A stretch of DNA of 14,048 bases from Phoronis ovalis (taxonomy: Eukaryota > Phoronida > Phoronidae). The first letter of the stretch is position 1. Each line of letters starts with the position of its first letter. Under the pieces are notes generated by a model. It was not told the DNA's origin and did no database searches. It saw only the letters and a list, made by a program, of their open reading frames with translations. The position numbers and the translations under genes were made by a program. Location: the NCBI GenBank assembly GCA_028565635.1, contig JAOXYB010034540.1:1-14048 (forward strand), written 5' to 3'. Below, in pieces: positions 1-9,340 of this stretch.

Positions 1-960
1 AAACAGAATGCCATATTTGTATTGTGCAAATTTGTATCAAAGGGCCTGTGGCCTAAAGATGAAATAAACACTTATTAAACTTATTATTAAATCGTTGGCA
101 TTTCTTTCCAGGTAAATGATATTCTAAACATTGGCTTTGTATTCAAGAAAGGGATTTTGTGGCATTAAAAGTTTATAATTTAAAAGTTGGTTAAATCTAA
201 GGATGGAACTAAATATGGATAATTATGTTCTAATGCCACAGTCTTATTTCCTATGTTAAGTACTAAAACTTTTGTTACATTACCAAAAGGTTATTTTTCT
301 CTTGTTTACAATGGCATGTGGGTAAAGGTGCATTATGCAATGCTTACTATCTGCAACAAGAGATTTCAGACTAGTGCTGTTTTCACTAGATGTTACTAGC
401 TGCTAGTTGCCACAGTACGACAATGTCATTTTACATGTCACACAAAATGCAAATCTTTTAGTTAAACTATGGACCTTCAGTTCTGTGGTTATTTCTTATA
501 GCCTGCTCACTAAGGAATTAGCACAGAACTGGGCTTAAGAGTGTGCAAAATGGTGTGCCCAGTGATGCCTGCTGGGACTTGGTTAATTTTTGTAAAGTCT
601 CTCATAGTAGCAGATGGATGATGGACCATACAGTATGGACATCTTAGGTAACAAAAATTTTTCAGTCAAAATACATCAAATTGTAACAGAATATTTATAT
701 TTAAAGCTTTGAATTTTCAGTATTTTTAGCAGTGACGACAACCTCTGATTGAGTGATTCTCTTCCTAATCAGTTGATTGTATATTGCCACCAAAAGATAC
801 CATAACTGATAAAGAAATGAAGATTATGGCATTTGAATGTAAGCTTAATTATAAGTTCTGTAGTTGTCTAAATTGAATAATATCTTAATTTTTCAGAACC
901 ACATTGAATGTTTGATTTCATGTGGTCATCCAAAACAATTTGTCATTAGGAGATCCCTGG
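1..960. other. 3' flank of MRPS24, no gene recognised
   Basis: No coding exon is recognisable on either strand. The part next to 961 must hold the MRPS24 3' UTR (minus strand), but I found no clear minus-strand AATAAA (TTTATT on the plus strand) in it, so the transcript end is undefined. A plus-strand AATAAA lies at 63-68, soon after the window start; it could be the end of a convergent gene to the left or chance in AT-rich sequence. Confidence 0.4.
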
Positions 961-3237
961 TTAGATGTACTTAAAAATAATGTCCTTTCTGCTTTGTACA
1001 GTTTGTAGCTCAAGTTTAACTGGACACTTCAATATATATGATAAGATTTCTTCAGTGTATCCTATTAGAAAATACATCTTTCTGGGTAACGTTCCTTGGT
1101 AAATCAGTCCTGATATTCTTATTAAGTTGTGTTGTCGCTTGATAATAGTTTCTGATAACAGTAAGTTATGCCAAGTGCCAAACATAAATTTTCTAATGAG
1201 AATATCTTCTACTGCTGTCTGTGAAGCATTTTTACCTTCATCTTTTAAAGCAGCTAGAAAATAAATAAAGTCTAGTGACTAGCATAGCAAAATTTCAAGA
1301 ATGTACATTATTGTTTAGGCACACTGTCATCTATCAACTTGTGAGACTGACTTAAAAGTCAACAAATATGCACAATTTAAAAAAAATTGGTCTGAAACTA
1401 TGTTGTAAAATGAGATGTTTAAATCTCCACATGATTTTCAAACATTTGAACAGACATCAGTTTTATTATTAAATAAATCATTAAACAGAATGGACAAAAT
1501 ATAAATATCAACATGGTTTCGATTTTACACCAAGTTATTGAGCTATTACACACTTGTATTCCAGGAATTCCATGCTTTTCTCACACCAATGGTGAATGGA
1601 GGATTAGCTTGTTCATATGTTAATGGCTTGTCACGATTAATTGTAATTTTTGGCTTTCCTGTACGAAGATTTTTACACAAAACTGAAGATGTTTGGACAG
1701 CTCTGGTTTGTTGAACACGATGTAGAAGTGGCAAAACAATTTGAAAATAGCAGTTCTGAAAATATAATTTTACATATACCATAACATGTAACATTTTTTT
1801 AAATTAAAAAAAAATAAAAAAGTTACATAAATTATAACACAATATGCAGAATAAAAATAAACTACACTAAATAGTAGAATAATTAATGGGCAACAAATAC
1901 TACATTGTTACAGCCTATCTTCAGGTAATCCTGTAAATATCAGTCAGACAGTGTAAGTAGTCACTGCAGCCTGGATTTCAGTCCTGGATACATGATCCTA
2001 CTATTTATAGCACCGTACTAGTCCCTTAATATTTGCTGTCTGCAAATAAATTTTAACCACTGGGTATATATATTTTCATAAAATAATTATTTACTGCGGG
2101 GTGTCACATTTTTTAAGAACAAATTTCCAGGATTTTGTTTACTGCTTTTGCCATAGGGTGAACTTGCTTCATTTGCGTGAATATTTTCCTGGGAATATTT
2201 CTTGCAGTGCCACCTACCGGACCTCATAGTGTCTACAGATAAACTTAAGAAACTTGTTTTTATTACCCATTTCTTTTACACATGCTCCTCGTTTTCTGTT
2301 ACTATACTCATGTTTTTACTATATTATTTTTTTTGCTTGCTCCTGTCGAGAATCAAACCCAAGCCCTTTGGCTCAGTAGCCCAACGCATTACCGCTACAC
2401 CACGAAGACAAGTTGGAAGAACCATGTCCAATTCATATAATTCTATTCAGCGTATCTAAATCTAACCTTAACCTACCAAAAAAAACCTAGCCCTAAACCC
2501 ATGGTGCCCGGCTTATGGTAAAGCATGTATCTAATCCCTAGACCCAGGATACATTATAGCTCGGACATAAACCATCATGGCGTTTGTAACCTACCGTTCC
2601 TGTCATCAGCTATTCGGATAATATTAAAACTATCCATTAATACAGCTTTCTTTGGATATGTATAACATGAAAATAACATCTGGATATATATAATTTTGAA
2701 GAATATTTGTTATATGTAACATGCTTGTGAGGATCCGGGAATAATGAGAAGAGGTGTTTCTGCACGGCATATTTTTACCATGGCCCATGGGGTTCGGAAT
2801 GTAGTTTTTACCATCATGTGGGGTAACCCTAGGGCTAGGATATATAAAACTCAGTAAAGAGTTTTTATATGGGCCTCGCACTCCCACCAAGATTTTTTGG
2901 CAATGCATCTCCCGAGGGTATATAGTGCAAACGTTTGCCACAAATATCATCCTGATTCATGAAATTACCTATCACAGTATTCAGTTTCAGTAATCAGTAT
3001 CACTTAGTGATTTACTGATTTAGCAATTAGAGCCTAGGGCTAGGCCCTAGCTAGCGGCGTTGTTTTAGAAAGTCACATCCAGTGTTCCACTTTGCCAGGT
3101 GGGGTACCTGTTTAAGGTTTACCAGCCAGCGATACTGGTATGGGGAACAGATACTCGGTGTGTCCTTCCGAATACAGATTGGTAAAATAGGAAGAAATAT
3201 AAATCAAATTTACCTTGAAATGCATAGCAGCAGCCAT
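961..3237 (-). CDS. MRPS24: Mitochondrial small ribosomal subunit protein MRPS24 (uS3m), three coding exons
   Basis: A structural protein of the mitochondrial small ribosomal subunit. The exons on the minus strand are 3237-3214 (8 codons, MAAAMHFK), 1755-1554 and 1253-961, with stop TAA at 961-963. They give 519 nt, 172 residues; human MRPS24 is about 167. Intron 1 (1458 bp) is GTAAAT...TTTTCAG in phase 0. Intron 2 (300 bp) is GTGTGT...TTTCTAG in phase 1, and only this donor restores the frame (A+CT = Thr). Matches to the family from memory: DKPLTYEQANPPFTIGVRKAW (human [21 protein letters not shown]), TAVEDILIRKFMFGTW (TVEDVFLRKFMWGTF), YFLIGYTEEILSYILKCPVK ([20 protein letters not shown]) and the C-terminal KYI. 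The first 40 or so residues are basic, lack acidic residues and contain QTSSV, like a mitochondrial targeting peptide. It is divergent with SAR1 across about 200 bp. The 8-codon first exon is the least certain part, but phase, start and donor all fit. Confidence 0.93.
1756..2320. other. MRPS24 intron 1, 3' part: no gene seen
   Basis: AT-rich intron sequence. There is an A-rich tract at about 1800-1860 on the plus strand. Nothing coding or repeated within the window was recognised. Confidence 0.5.
2327..2410 (-). mobile_element. tRNA-derived SINE or tRNA pseudogene
   Basis: Read on the minus strand this has a box A-like TGGTGTAGCGGTAATGC (2402-2386) and a box B-like GGTTTGATTC (2359-2350), at the spacing of a tRNA promoter. 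A weak anticodon-arm fold and a TTGGG/CTCGA T-stem can be drawn, but the acceptor stem does not pair well. A run of eight A (plus-strand T run 2327-2334) follows, as in a SINE tail. No target-site duplication was found, so a short SINE head is preferred over a working tRNA gene. Confidence 0.6.
2470..3210. other. MRPS24 intron 1, 5' part: hairpins only
   Basis: Contains small local inverted repeats: ATATAAAACTC/GAGTTTTTATAT at 2842-2870, TCAGTAA/TTACTGA at about 2985-3020, and a CTAGGGCTAGGCCCTAG palindrome at about 3033-3049. These suggest decayed mobile sequence, but no complete element or flanking duplication could be delimited. Confidence 0.4.
3214..3237 (-). CDS. MRPS24: MRPS24 first coding exon (8 codons)
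   Basis: The minus strand reads ATGGCTGCTGCTATGCATTT then CAAG, followed at once by the donor GTAAAT. It encodes MAAAMHFK and ends in phase 0, matching the phase 0 acceptor at 1755. MAA... also resembles the start of vertebrate MRPS24. A 6-codon upstream reading frame (3262 down to 3242, MRQWTN then stop) would precede it if transcription starts above 3262. Confidence 0.8.
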
Positions 3238-3430
3238 GATTCTAATTCGTCCACTGCCGCATGGTGGTGCCAAAAATCATTTCCGGGTCAACAATATTTG
3301 TCAAGTCACTCGTGATTGGATTTAGTTAGCACATTTTTACAATTCCAACCAATCGTGAAGAGGTTTATTTCCATAAATATCTTGTTCATTGGTGACGTAA
3401 TATCGGCCATCTTTGATTCGTGTACGCTGA
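3238..3430. promoter_or_regulatory. Bidirectional MRPS24/SAR1 promoter
   Basis: This lies between two divergent housekeeping genes. Sites seen: the ETS core TTCCGG at 3281-3286 (CCGGAA towards MRPS24); an inverted CCAAT box ATTGG at 3315-3319; a direct CCAAT at 3349-3353, about 34 bp away, in near mirror symmetry (CGTGATTGG / CCAATCGTGA); a further ATTGG at 3388-3392 running into TGACGTAA at 3393-3400 (CRE/ATF type); and GCCATCTT at 3406-3413, a YY1 site (AAGATGGC) usually found at transcription starts. This combination is typical of TATA-less bidirectional promoters. ATTGG-T-GACGT also resembles an ER-stress element, which would suit SAR1, but it lacks the canonical CCACG. Start sites are inferred, not seen. 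Confidence 0.7.
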
Positions 3431-3520
3431 ACTCGAACTTAATCGACGTTACACAATTTTTTTATATTTTCACTTTTTTAAGACATAATTATTCGGGGAA
3501 AAAATACATTAAGTATTCAG
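3415..3520 (+). other. SAR1: Probable SAR1 non-coding first exon
   Basis: A consensus donor, CAG|GTAAGT, ends this segment at 3520, just downstream of the shared promoter. There is no ATG in 3400-3520 or in the leader part of the next exon (4611-4630), so the scanning leader would be ATG-free. The 5' boundary is a guess based on the YY1 site. The intron would be 3521-4610 (1090 bp), ending TATCTTTTAG. Confidence 0.65.
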
Positions 3521-3927
3521 GTAAGTTTCACCAAGTGGAATACTACAAATTGTTTCAACTTTTACCATGCGGAAACAGATTTCTACGCATAAAACTAACT
3601 CTTCATTGTCATTGAAAAGGGAACCGAATCTGTTGTCTGAAATGACATGTCAGTCAACTGAGATCATCTGACCACCAGATGCTCATTACTTGTAATCTTG
3701 TTAGGGTACAAATAACTGGGGACATACAATCTCCTCTTGTTATATTATGGGACTCCAAAAATTTCAAGCCAGAAATATTCCATCTATTCATGTTGTTGTT
3801 CAGTCAACAAAATAAAGTTGTTCAATTTCGAAATGTTATTAGGTCTATTAGGACATTAGTCAGTACATCACTGTCAGAATTTAATCCAGAGATCCATAAT
3901 TCTACCAGGTCGATTGTTGTTGTAGGG

Positions 3928-4335
3928 CCTGGGGGGGGGTACTCAATGTATTTTTTGGTGGGGGTGTGCAGCCCAGTTGAAAATTTTGGATTTGGATAGT
4001 ATACTTCTTACTGTATTTTTTTGGATTGCTACCGTAAAGAAATTCAAAAATTTAGATTGCTACCCGTTGCTTACAGCAAATAATATTGATTAATTTTGGG
4101 TTTGTATCCATAAAGCGATTTTTGGAATTTGGTTTTTATCAGTCAGTTTGCGTAAAAATGGATTGCTACTGAAATATTTAAAAATTTTGGATTGCTACCC
4201 TTATATTTCACAAAATTTGGATTGCTACCCTTATATTAAAAAAAATTTGGATTGGGTTTGCTACCGCAAGCTAAAATTTTGGATTGGGTTCCGCGGCATA
4301 TCCCCGTATTCAAAAAACCTTGAGTACCCCCCGGG
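3928..4335. mobile_element. 408-bp MITE with 8-bp target duplication (copy 1)
   Basis: The ends form an imperfect terminal inverted repeat: the left starts CCTGGGGGGGGGTACTCAA, and the right read in reverse starts CCCGGGGGGTACTCAAGG, about 25 bp of similarity. The 8-bp TTGTAGGG flanks it exactly at 3920-3927 and 4336-4343, which fixes the boundaries. It has no open frame of note. It contains a degenerate GGATTGCTACC unit repeated through 4020-4270. The 8-bp duplication fits superfamilies such as hAT, P or Zisupton, but the CC(C/T)GGG tip is not a standard hAT end, so I leave it unclassified. It sits in the SAR1 leader intron. A second copy begins at 13865 in the same orientation. Confidence 0.85.
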
Positions 4336-4490
4336 TTGTAGGGTCGTAGTCTTTGTTATTCAAGTTTTTTCTACAAATTAGTTTTTGTTTTAGAAATAAA
4401 TAATTTCTCACACAGATTTAAAATGTTTTTGCACTTAAACCACACTTCACTTGAATAGAGATTACTAAACCCAGCCACAGTTTTATTTTA

Positions 4491-4529
4491 TTAAAACACT
4501 GTACTTTACTTAATTAAAACACTGTACTT
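4491..4529. repeat. Two direct copies of a 16-bp unit
   Basis: TTAAAACACTGTACTT occurs at 4491-4506 and again at 4514-4529, period 23, in the SAR1 leader intron about 80 bp before the acceptor. No function is evident. Confidence 0.7.
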
Positions 4530-4630
4530 CCCACTCCTTCATTAAAATACTACCCTCACCAGCAAGTACTATGTGTATTTAGATTGTTGTTTTTTTTACA
4601 TATCTTTTAGGTATATTTGAGAAAGGCAAG

Positions 4631-7600
4631 ATGTGGGTTTGGGACTGGTTTTCTGGTATACTTAATTTTCTAGGTAAGCCTGTTTTTAAATATTACAGAG
4701 TAGTATTTTTTTAATTCCATATGGATTGTGTTCGGCAATTTCCTTAAATATCTTAGAACATTGTACTATAACTAGTTCCAACCAGCATAAAATTTCCCCA
4801 CCATTAGCGAAAAATGCTGTTTCATTGTATGCACTATATATATATACTGGCATTTAATACTCATACATAAAGTACTTTGTATAATATCAGTTTTCCACAT
4901 TAGTGACTTTTAATAACGTTGAATTACATTTTATATGTGGTCAGGCATTTTAGAGCATTTTACAGATTAACATATGGCATCCACTCGGTGTCCTTGTTGT
5001 ACATTAAGTAATATGGAAACATTTGATTTGAAAGTTGTAACCAGTCTTTGCAAGCAGACTTTGCCGTACATGGTGATACGTATGAATCCATGAGCATACT
5101 TGCAGTGCTTGTTTGCATTATTCAAGCATTTGCATCCCCTTTCCATCATGCCGATCTTTTTTAGGTTTGTATAAAAAATCAGGGAAGCTGGTATTCTTAG
5201 GTCTCGACAATGCAGGAAAAACAACTTTACTACATATGTTAAAAGATGATAGGATGGCACAACATGTTCCCACTCTTCACCCAAGTAAGTCCGTCATAAT
5301 ACTGTATGCCGTGCAAGTGAAAAACTTTCCCAAAATAATGCTTTTACTGTTTTGAAAATTTTAAAGTTTGATTTATCCAGTTTATCACCAAAAATGAATG
5401 ATAGAAACTAAATGAATGGAAGCCTACACAATCTGGGTGTGACGCTGTTTTGGTATGTAAACACATGGAAAGCGGTGCAACACTGAGATTGTATGCATAA
5501 GCATATACCTCTCTCTAACATTTTAGCTAGCACAATAGTGGAAAAAAAATATGTGGAAAGTTTTTCTTTTTTACGGCATCCAGTTGTATGACATTTTCTT
5601 CATACTGAAGTGTATTTTCAGGTTTATATAAAAAGTCTGGGAAACTTGTGTTCCTTGGGCTGGACAATGCTGGCAAGACAACGTTACTGTCTATGCTGAA
5701 AGAAGACAGAATGTCTGCTCCAATGCCAACGTTACATCCAAGTAAGCTGCTTGCTTCTTGGCATGTTCAGTGTTCTCCACAAAAAAGTTTATCCAATATC
5801 CAGGGACACAACACAAAAGAAGTCAACATAATCCGAGGTCCCAAACCTGTTTTAGTTCTAGACTATAAGTGATACATAGTTTTTCAAGAAGTATGACATG
5901 AATATGGCCATGATATTTTGTGGAGTATACTGATGTCTGAGGAAGTGATCAAGCAGTTTGCCAATGGTCTCTAATAATACTGACTGTTGAGTGCAGTGTT
6001 GGAAATAATTCATAGACTCCCAGAAAACTATTCGAAAATGTTTACAGAAAATATAAAGTGTCATTTTGGTGTTGTTAGAGACCATTGTTGTTGTTATTGA
6101 TTCTGGTTGTGTTTATAGTGTTCTCCTGCTTACCATTTTTGTGAATATTCATTTATTACAGTGATAAACTTGAGTTTCAGTTTGATCTTCAACTTAATTC
6201 ATGTTCAGTATAATCTTATCTACATAAAATATTTACTATCTTATATTTAAACGTATCTGGTTTTAGTTACAGTTGAGAATCCCAGATAAAAAGCTGGGTA
6301 TCCATGCACAAAAAAGAAATTACCTATTTGCATGTCTGTTCTGCATCTGTTGCTTTTAAAAGTATGCTTTTAACTTATTGAGCTGTAAAGCATACCCCTG
6401 TATCAAATGTTTATATCACTAGTAACTGGATAGGAGTAAGGTGTGACCATGAGCCAAGACATCAAAGGGATCTCTTAAGTTAACTTTGAGGTCATTTGGA
6501 GGTCAAAAATATCAAATATATCAGTTTATTCTTTCTTCTTTAGCGTCAGAAGAATTGTCAATGGGAGGTATGAAGTTTACAACCTTTGACCTTGGAGGCC
6601 ATCAACAGGCTCGCAGAGTATGGAAAGATTATTTCCCCGCAGTGGATGGTGTTGTGTTTTTAATTGATGCTCACGATAGAAGCAGATTTGTTGAAGCCAA
6701 AAGAGAACTTGATGTAAGTTGCATTTTGTTATTAAATAGTATAATTAAAAGTAGTTTCATTACAAGGCTCCTGTTGTGCTTTTAATGCTGATTAGGCTAT
6801 AACAATCATAAAGCAAAGCATGATCACTTTGGTGTAGTTATACTAGCATCAGACACACTACAAAACATACAACAAAATACATTATTAACAAGGAAGTAAC
6901 AGAATCGGATTTATGTTGCTGAAATATGTAACTTACTGTATGAACAAAATGTTTAAATTTATTGTAATTAGGACTATTGATTATTTTCAGAGTTTACTGA
7001 CAGATGAACAAATACAGAATGCTCCAGTCGTAGTATTAGGCAATAAAATAGATAAACCAGGTGCTGCTAGTGAAGATGAAATCAGGCAACACTTTGGTCT
7101 CTATGGTCAAACAACAGGAAAGGTAATTGAAAACTAACTTTACTGTTAGATACAAATTGAAATTTCTTTGTCTTGGAGTTTCACATTCATTGACTTTTGG
7201 TAGGAAAAACTATAGATTAAGCTTTCTTCAAAACTTTATGATGTTTTACCACATGAGCTTTTGTCGGTTGACATAAGAAAGTGTTTTCAACCAAGTATCT
7301 TTGTCTCTTCTCACAAACATTATCTACAACAAAAACACTTTAAACAGCAGTCATAGTGCACCTATTTATTCCACATTGTTCTGCACAAACCATTCATGAA
7401 TGTTTCGTGTTTGAGGCTAGCATTAGGAAGATCAGTGTCCTAGTATGATTAAAATACTATTTTGGACAGAAAATAATAGAGAATCCTATAACTTTGTTGA
7501 ATTTGACTTAAATTGTTTTGACTAATATCAGTAATATATTTGTTTATTATAGAAAAGTTTTGGGTCTAATTATTATTATGATGAATAATAATTGAATACA

Positions 7601-7778
7601 AAGATAATGAATCTTGAAAAAATGTTCCATTATTGTATTTTCTATACTGTTCATATTTTAGGGAACGGTGCCTTTGTCGGAACTCCCAGGACGCCCTCTT
7701 GAAATATTTATGTGCAGTGTCTTGAAACGAGAAGGTTATGGTTTAGGCTTCAGATGGTTAGCACAATACATAAAGTGA
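4631..7778 (+). CDS. SAR1: Sar1 small GTPase (COPII coat initiator) with an alternative P-loop exon
   Basis: Sar1-GTP inserts its N-terminal helix into ER membrane and recruits Sec23/24 and then Sec13/31 to form COPII vesicles. Exons: 4611-4673 (ATG at 4631), either 5165-5284 or 5622-5741, 6544-6713, 6991-7122 and 7662-7778 (TGA 7776-7778). All junctions are GT-AG and all phases match (G|GT, A|CG, 0, 0). The product is 193 residues; human Sar1 is 198 and insect Sar1 is about 193. Motifs: Trp-rich amphipathic N-terminus [15 protein letters not shown] with no Gly2, as expected for Sar1 rather than Arf; P-loop GLDNAGKT 27-34; switch I TLHPT 51-55; DLGGH 70-74 with the catalytic His74 (human His79); NKID 129-132; CSVLKR 173-178; C-terminal FRWLAQYIK. 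Leader and coding start are supported by the acceptor at 4610 and the lack of an upstream ATG. Confidence 0.97.
5165..5284 (+). CDS. SAR1: SAR1 alternative exon 3a (canonical switch I form)
   Basis: 120 nt between the acceptor TTTTTTAG and the donor CAA|GTAAGT. It encodes residues 16-54 ([20 protein letters not shown], then [19 protein letters not shown]), with split codons at both ends that join correctly to 4673 and 6544. The stretch after the P-loop, with H38, D42 and AQHV 46-49, is nearly the same as human SAR1A ([17 protein letters not shown]), so this is the ancestral-looking version. Confidence 0.95.
5622..5741 (+). CDS. SAR1: SAR1 alternative exon 3b (variant switch I approach)
   Basis: A second 120-nt exon in the same phases, between TATTTTCAG and CCAA|GTAAGC. 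It encodes the same segment with S38, E42 and SAPM 46-49 in place of H38, D42 and AQHV. By my count it differs from 3a at 36 of 120 nucleotides, but only 6 of 39 residues change and 21 codons carry purely silent changes, so it is old and under purifying selection rather than a decaying copy. The P-loop, Lys33, Thr34 and switch I Thr51 are kept, so nucleotide binding should be intact. Use in transcripts is inferred. Confidence 0.92.
5962..6087 (+). repeat. Intronic inverted repeat downstream of exon 3b
   Basis: The arm CAATGGTCTCTAATAATAC (5962-5980) can pair with GTGTTGTTAGAGACCATTG (6069-6087) over 19 positions in RNA, 17 Watson-Crick and two G-U, with a loop of about 88 nt. It lies 220 nt past the 3b donor in the intron that either form must remove. 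It may be a small decayed element or a splicing-relevant structure. Confidence 0.7.
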
Positions 7779-9340
7779 TAGAAGAATATTAGTACAATTC
7801 ATTATCCATGTAATATATTAACAGTACTAAAGGAATGAGCCAGTGACAGTCAATTATAGGAGTACTGTTTTGTTTACGAAGTGCTGCTTGTAAAAAAGCT
7901 TTTTGAAAGAAAACAGTACACTCTTCACAATATTATCCATAGTCATTAGAGCAAAACAGCTGGAATCTTGTGCGAGAGCGGCTCTAGAAATTCCTTCCTC
8001 AATAAGACACCTAATTTTGTTTTGCTTTCTTAGAGATGCATGCAGTATTTGAGTCTGTGCTAAATAGAACCTTAATTGACAAGGTCTTCTGTGATACTAT
8101 CCACTTGCTATATTTATCACATCTATTTCCAGACGTTTCACTCTAGTAACTATAAAAAACATTGGGATGAGTGAGTGCTGCATGTTTACAGTGTAAAACT
8201 GCATAAGAAGAACACTGAAACCAGTGCTCATTCAACGGATGACTTATTAATTTCTATTATGATATGATATGTTTCTACCTGCTCCTTGTCAAAGTGTATT
8301 TATTAATTTTTTTAGGTAGATAAATAGATTCACAACATATAACTTGGATTTTAAACAATTTTGTAAAAACCTTCAGTCAATCTTATAGTGAACTTGTGTA
8401 TAATGGGAAAGGTATTAATATGTGACAAACTTTTCCTAAAGTCTTTTGGCCAGTTCTGTCATAACCCCATTCCTAACATACAATGTGTTTCTACTATATA
8501 CGATCCAGATAGCATATAAAAAAAGTAGAGACCTGTAGTTTCAGTGAAGCTGCCTTAGGATAGTACTAGTTCTTTCAGTTAATCGTTACATCATAGTCTG
8601 TTAGTGCTTCCATTTCCCCATCTATAGATTTGCGTTACTATGTAATGCACCGTCAGCTTGCAAGACTGTCTTGTATTTTCTCGAGGTACATTTCCGGTAC
8701 ATATTAACGAGAGTATTTCTGAGGCAAGATGATTCAAGTATGTGATACATCTCAAGATGGTATAAAAATACTCGATGAACTGCTTAAATTTTCAAATGAT
8801 GTAAAATATTATTTCATAGTACAATACTTCATCCCAAGCAATATCCTAGGTAGCATATACCTTTCCAGTTGGTCATCTAATAAGTCAATGCAAGCTCACC
8901 CACATTTAATAAATGCAATGATTTTTAAAAATTGTTCCGTTATGATATCACATTGGCCATCCGTCTCATTAATTCACTTTAGAGATGGCTATATGTTTGA
9001 CATACTTACCAATTGGAGATGTCCAGCTTTTCAAGTCCAGACTACTTGAATGCTGTTCCTTTAACAATTACAGGGGGGACACAGGAAGGAATTATAATTG
9101 TAGAACGGGCTGCATAAGGGGGTGGATGAGTGTGTTATTGGTGAGTTAACTTAAATTATAGAATAATCAGGGGAGGCAAAAAGTTTCGGGTGTACCCTCC
9201 CTAGTATTTTGTGGTGGAACAATCAAACAAATTTGGAATGCAAATGATCACACAGAACTTATTTACTCTTTATATTAAATTTAAGTTAGTTCAGTGAAAA
9301 AATAGGGTATAGACAAAAAATAAAGTTAGTAATGTGCAAT
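7779..9340 (+). other. SAR1 3' UTR and candidate poly(A) signals
   Basis: No coding exon was recognised. AATAAA occurs at 8908-8913 and 9319-9324 (and further out at 9972-9977). The second is followed by a T- and GT-containing stretch. Which one is used cannot be told from sequence alone. Confidence 0.4.

Noticed and set aside
1552-1553. Alternative MRPS24 donor at GTAATA (6 bases further on)
   Set aside because: It would put the last exon out of frame; only AA|GTGTGT restores the conserved reading frame.
2630-2950. 106-codon minus-strand frame in MRPS24 intron 1
   Set aside because: Lies in intron sequence with hairpins; no recognisable domain and no matching splice structure.
3679-4381. 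Plus-strand frames of 106 and 77 codons with repeated LDCYPYI-like segments
   Set aside because: The second is wholly and the first partly the translated MITE repeat units (GGATTGCTACCC); the periodicity comes from DNA repeats, not from a repeat protein.
4967-5284. 105-codon minus-strand frame
   Set aside because: It overlaps SAR1 exon 3a in antisense and has no recognisable similarity; a shadow of the real exon.
5622-5741. Exon 3b as a pseudo-exon or processed copy of SAR1
   Set aside because: It is open, has both splice sites, the same phases and length as 3a, and mostly silent divergence. A dead copy would not keep these.
8729-9049. 106-codon plus-strand frame downstream of SAR1
   Set aside because: Unremarkable composition, no family signature, lies in the presumed 3' UTR, and an AATAAA falls inside it.
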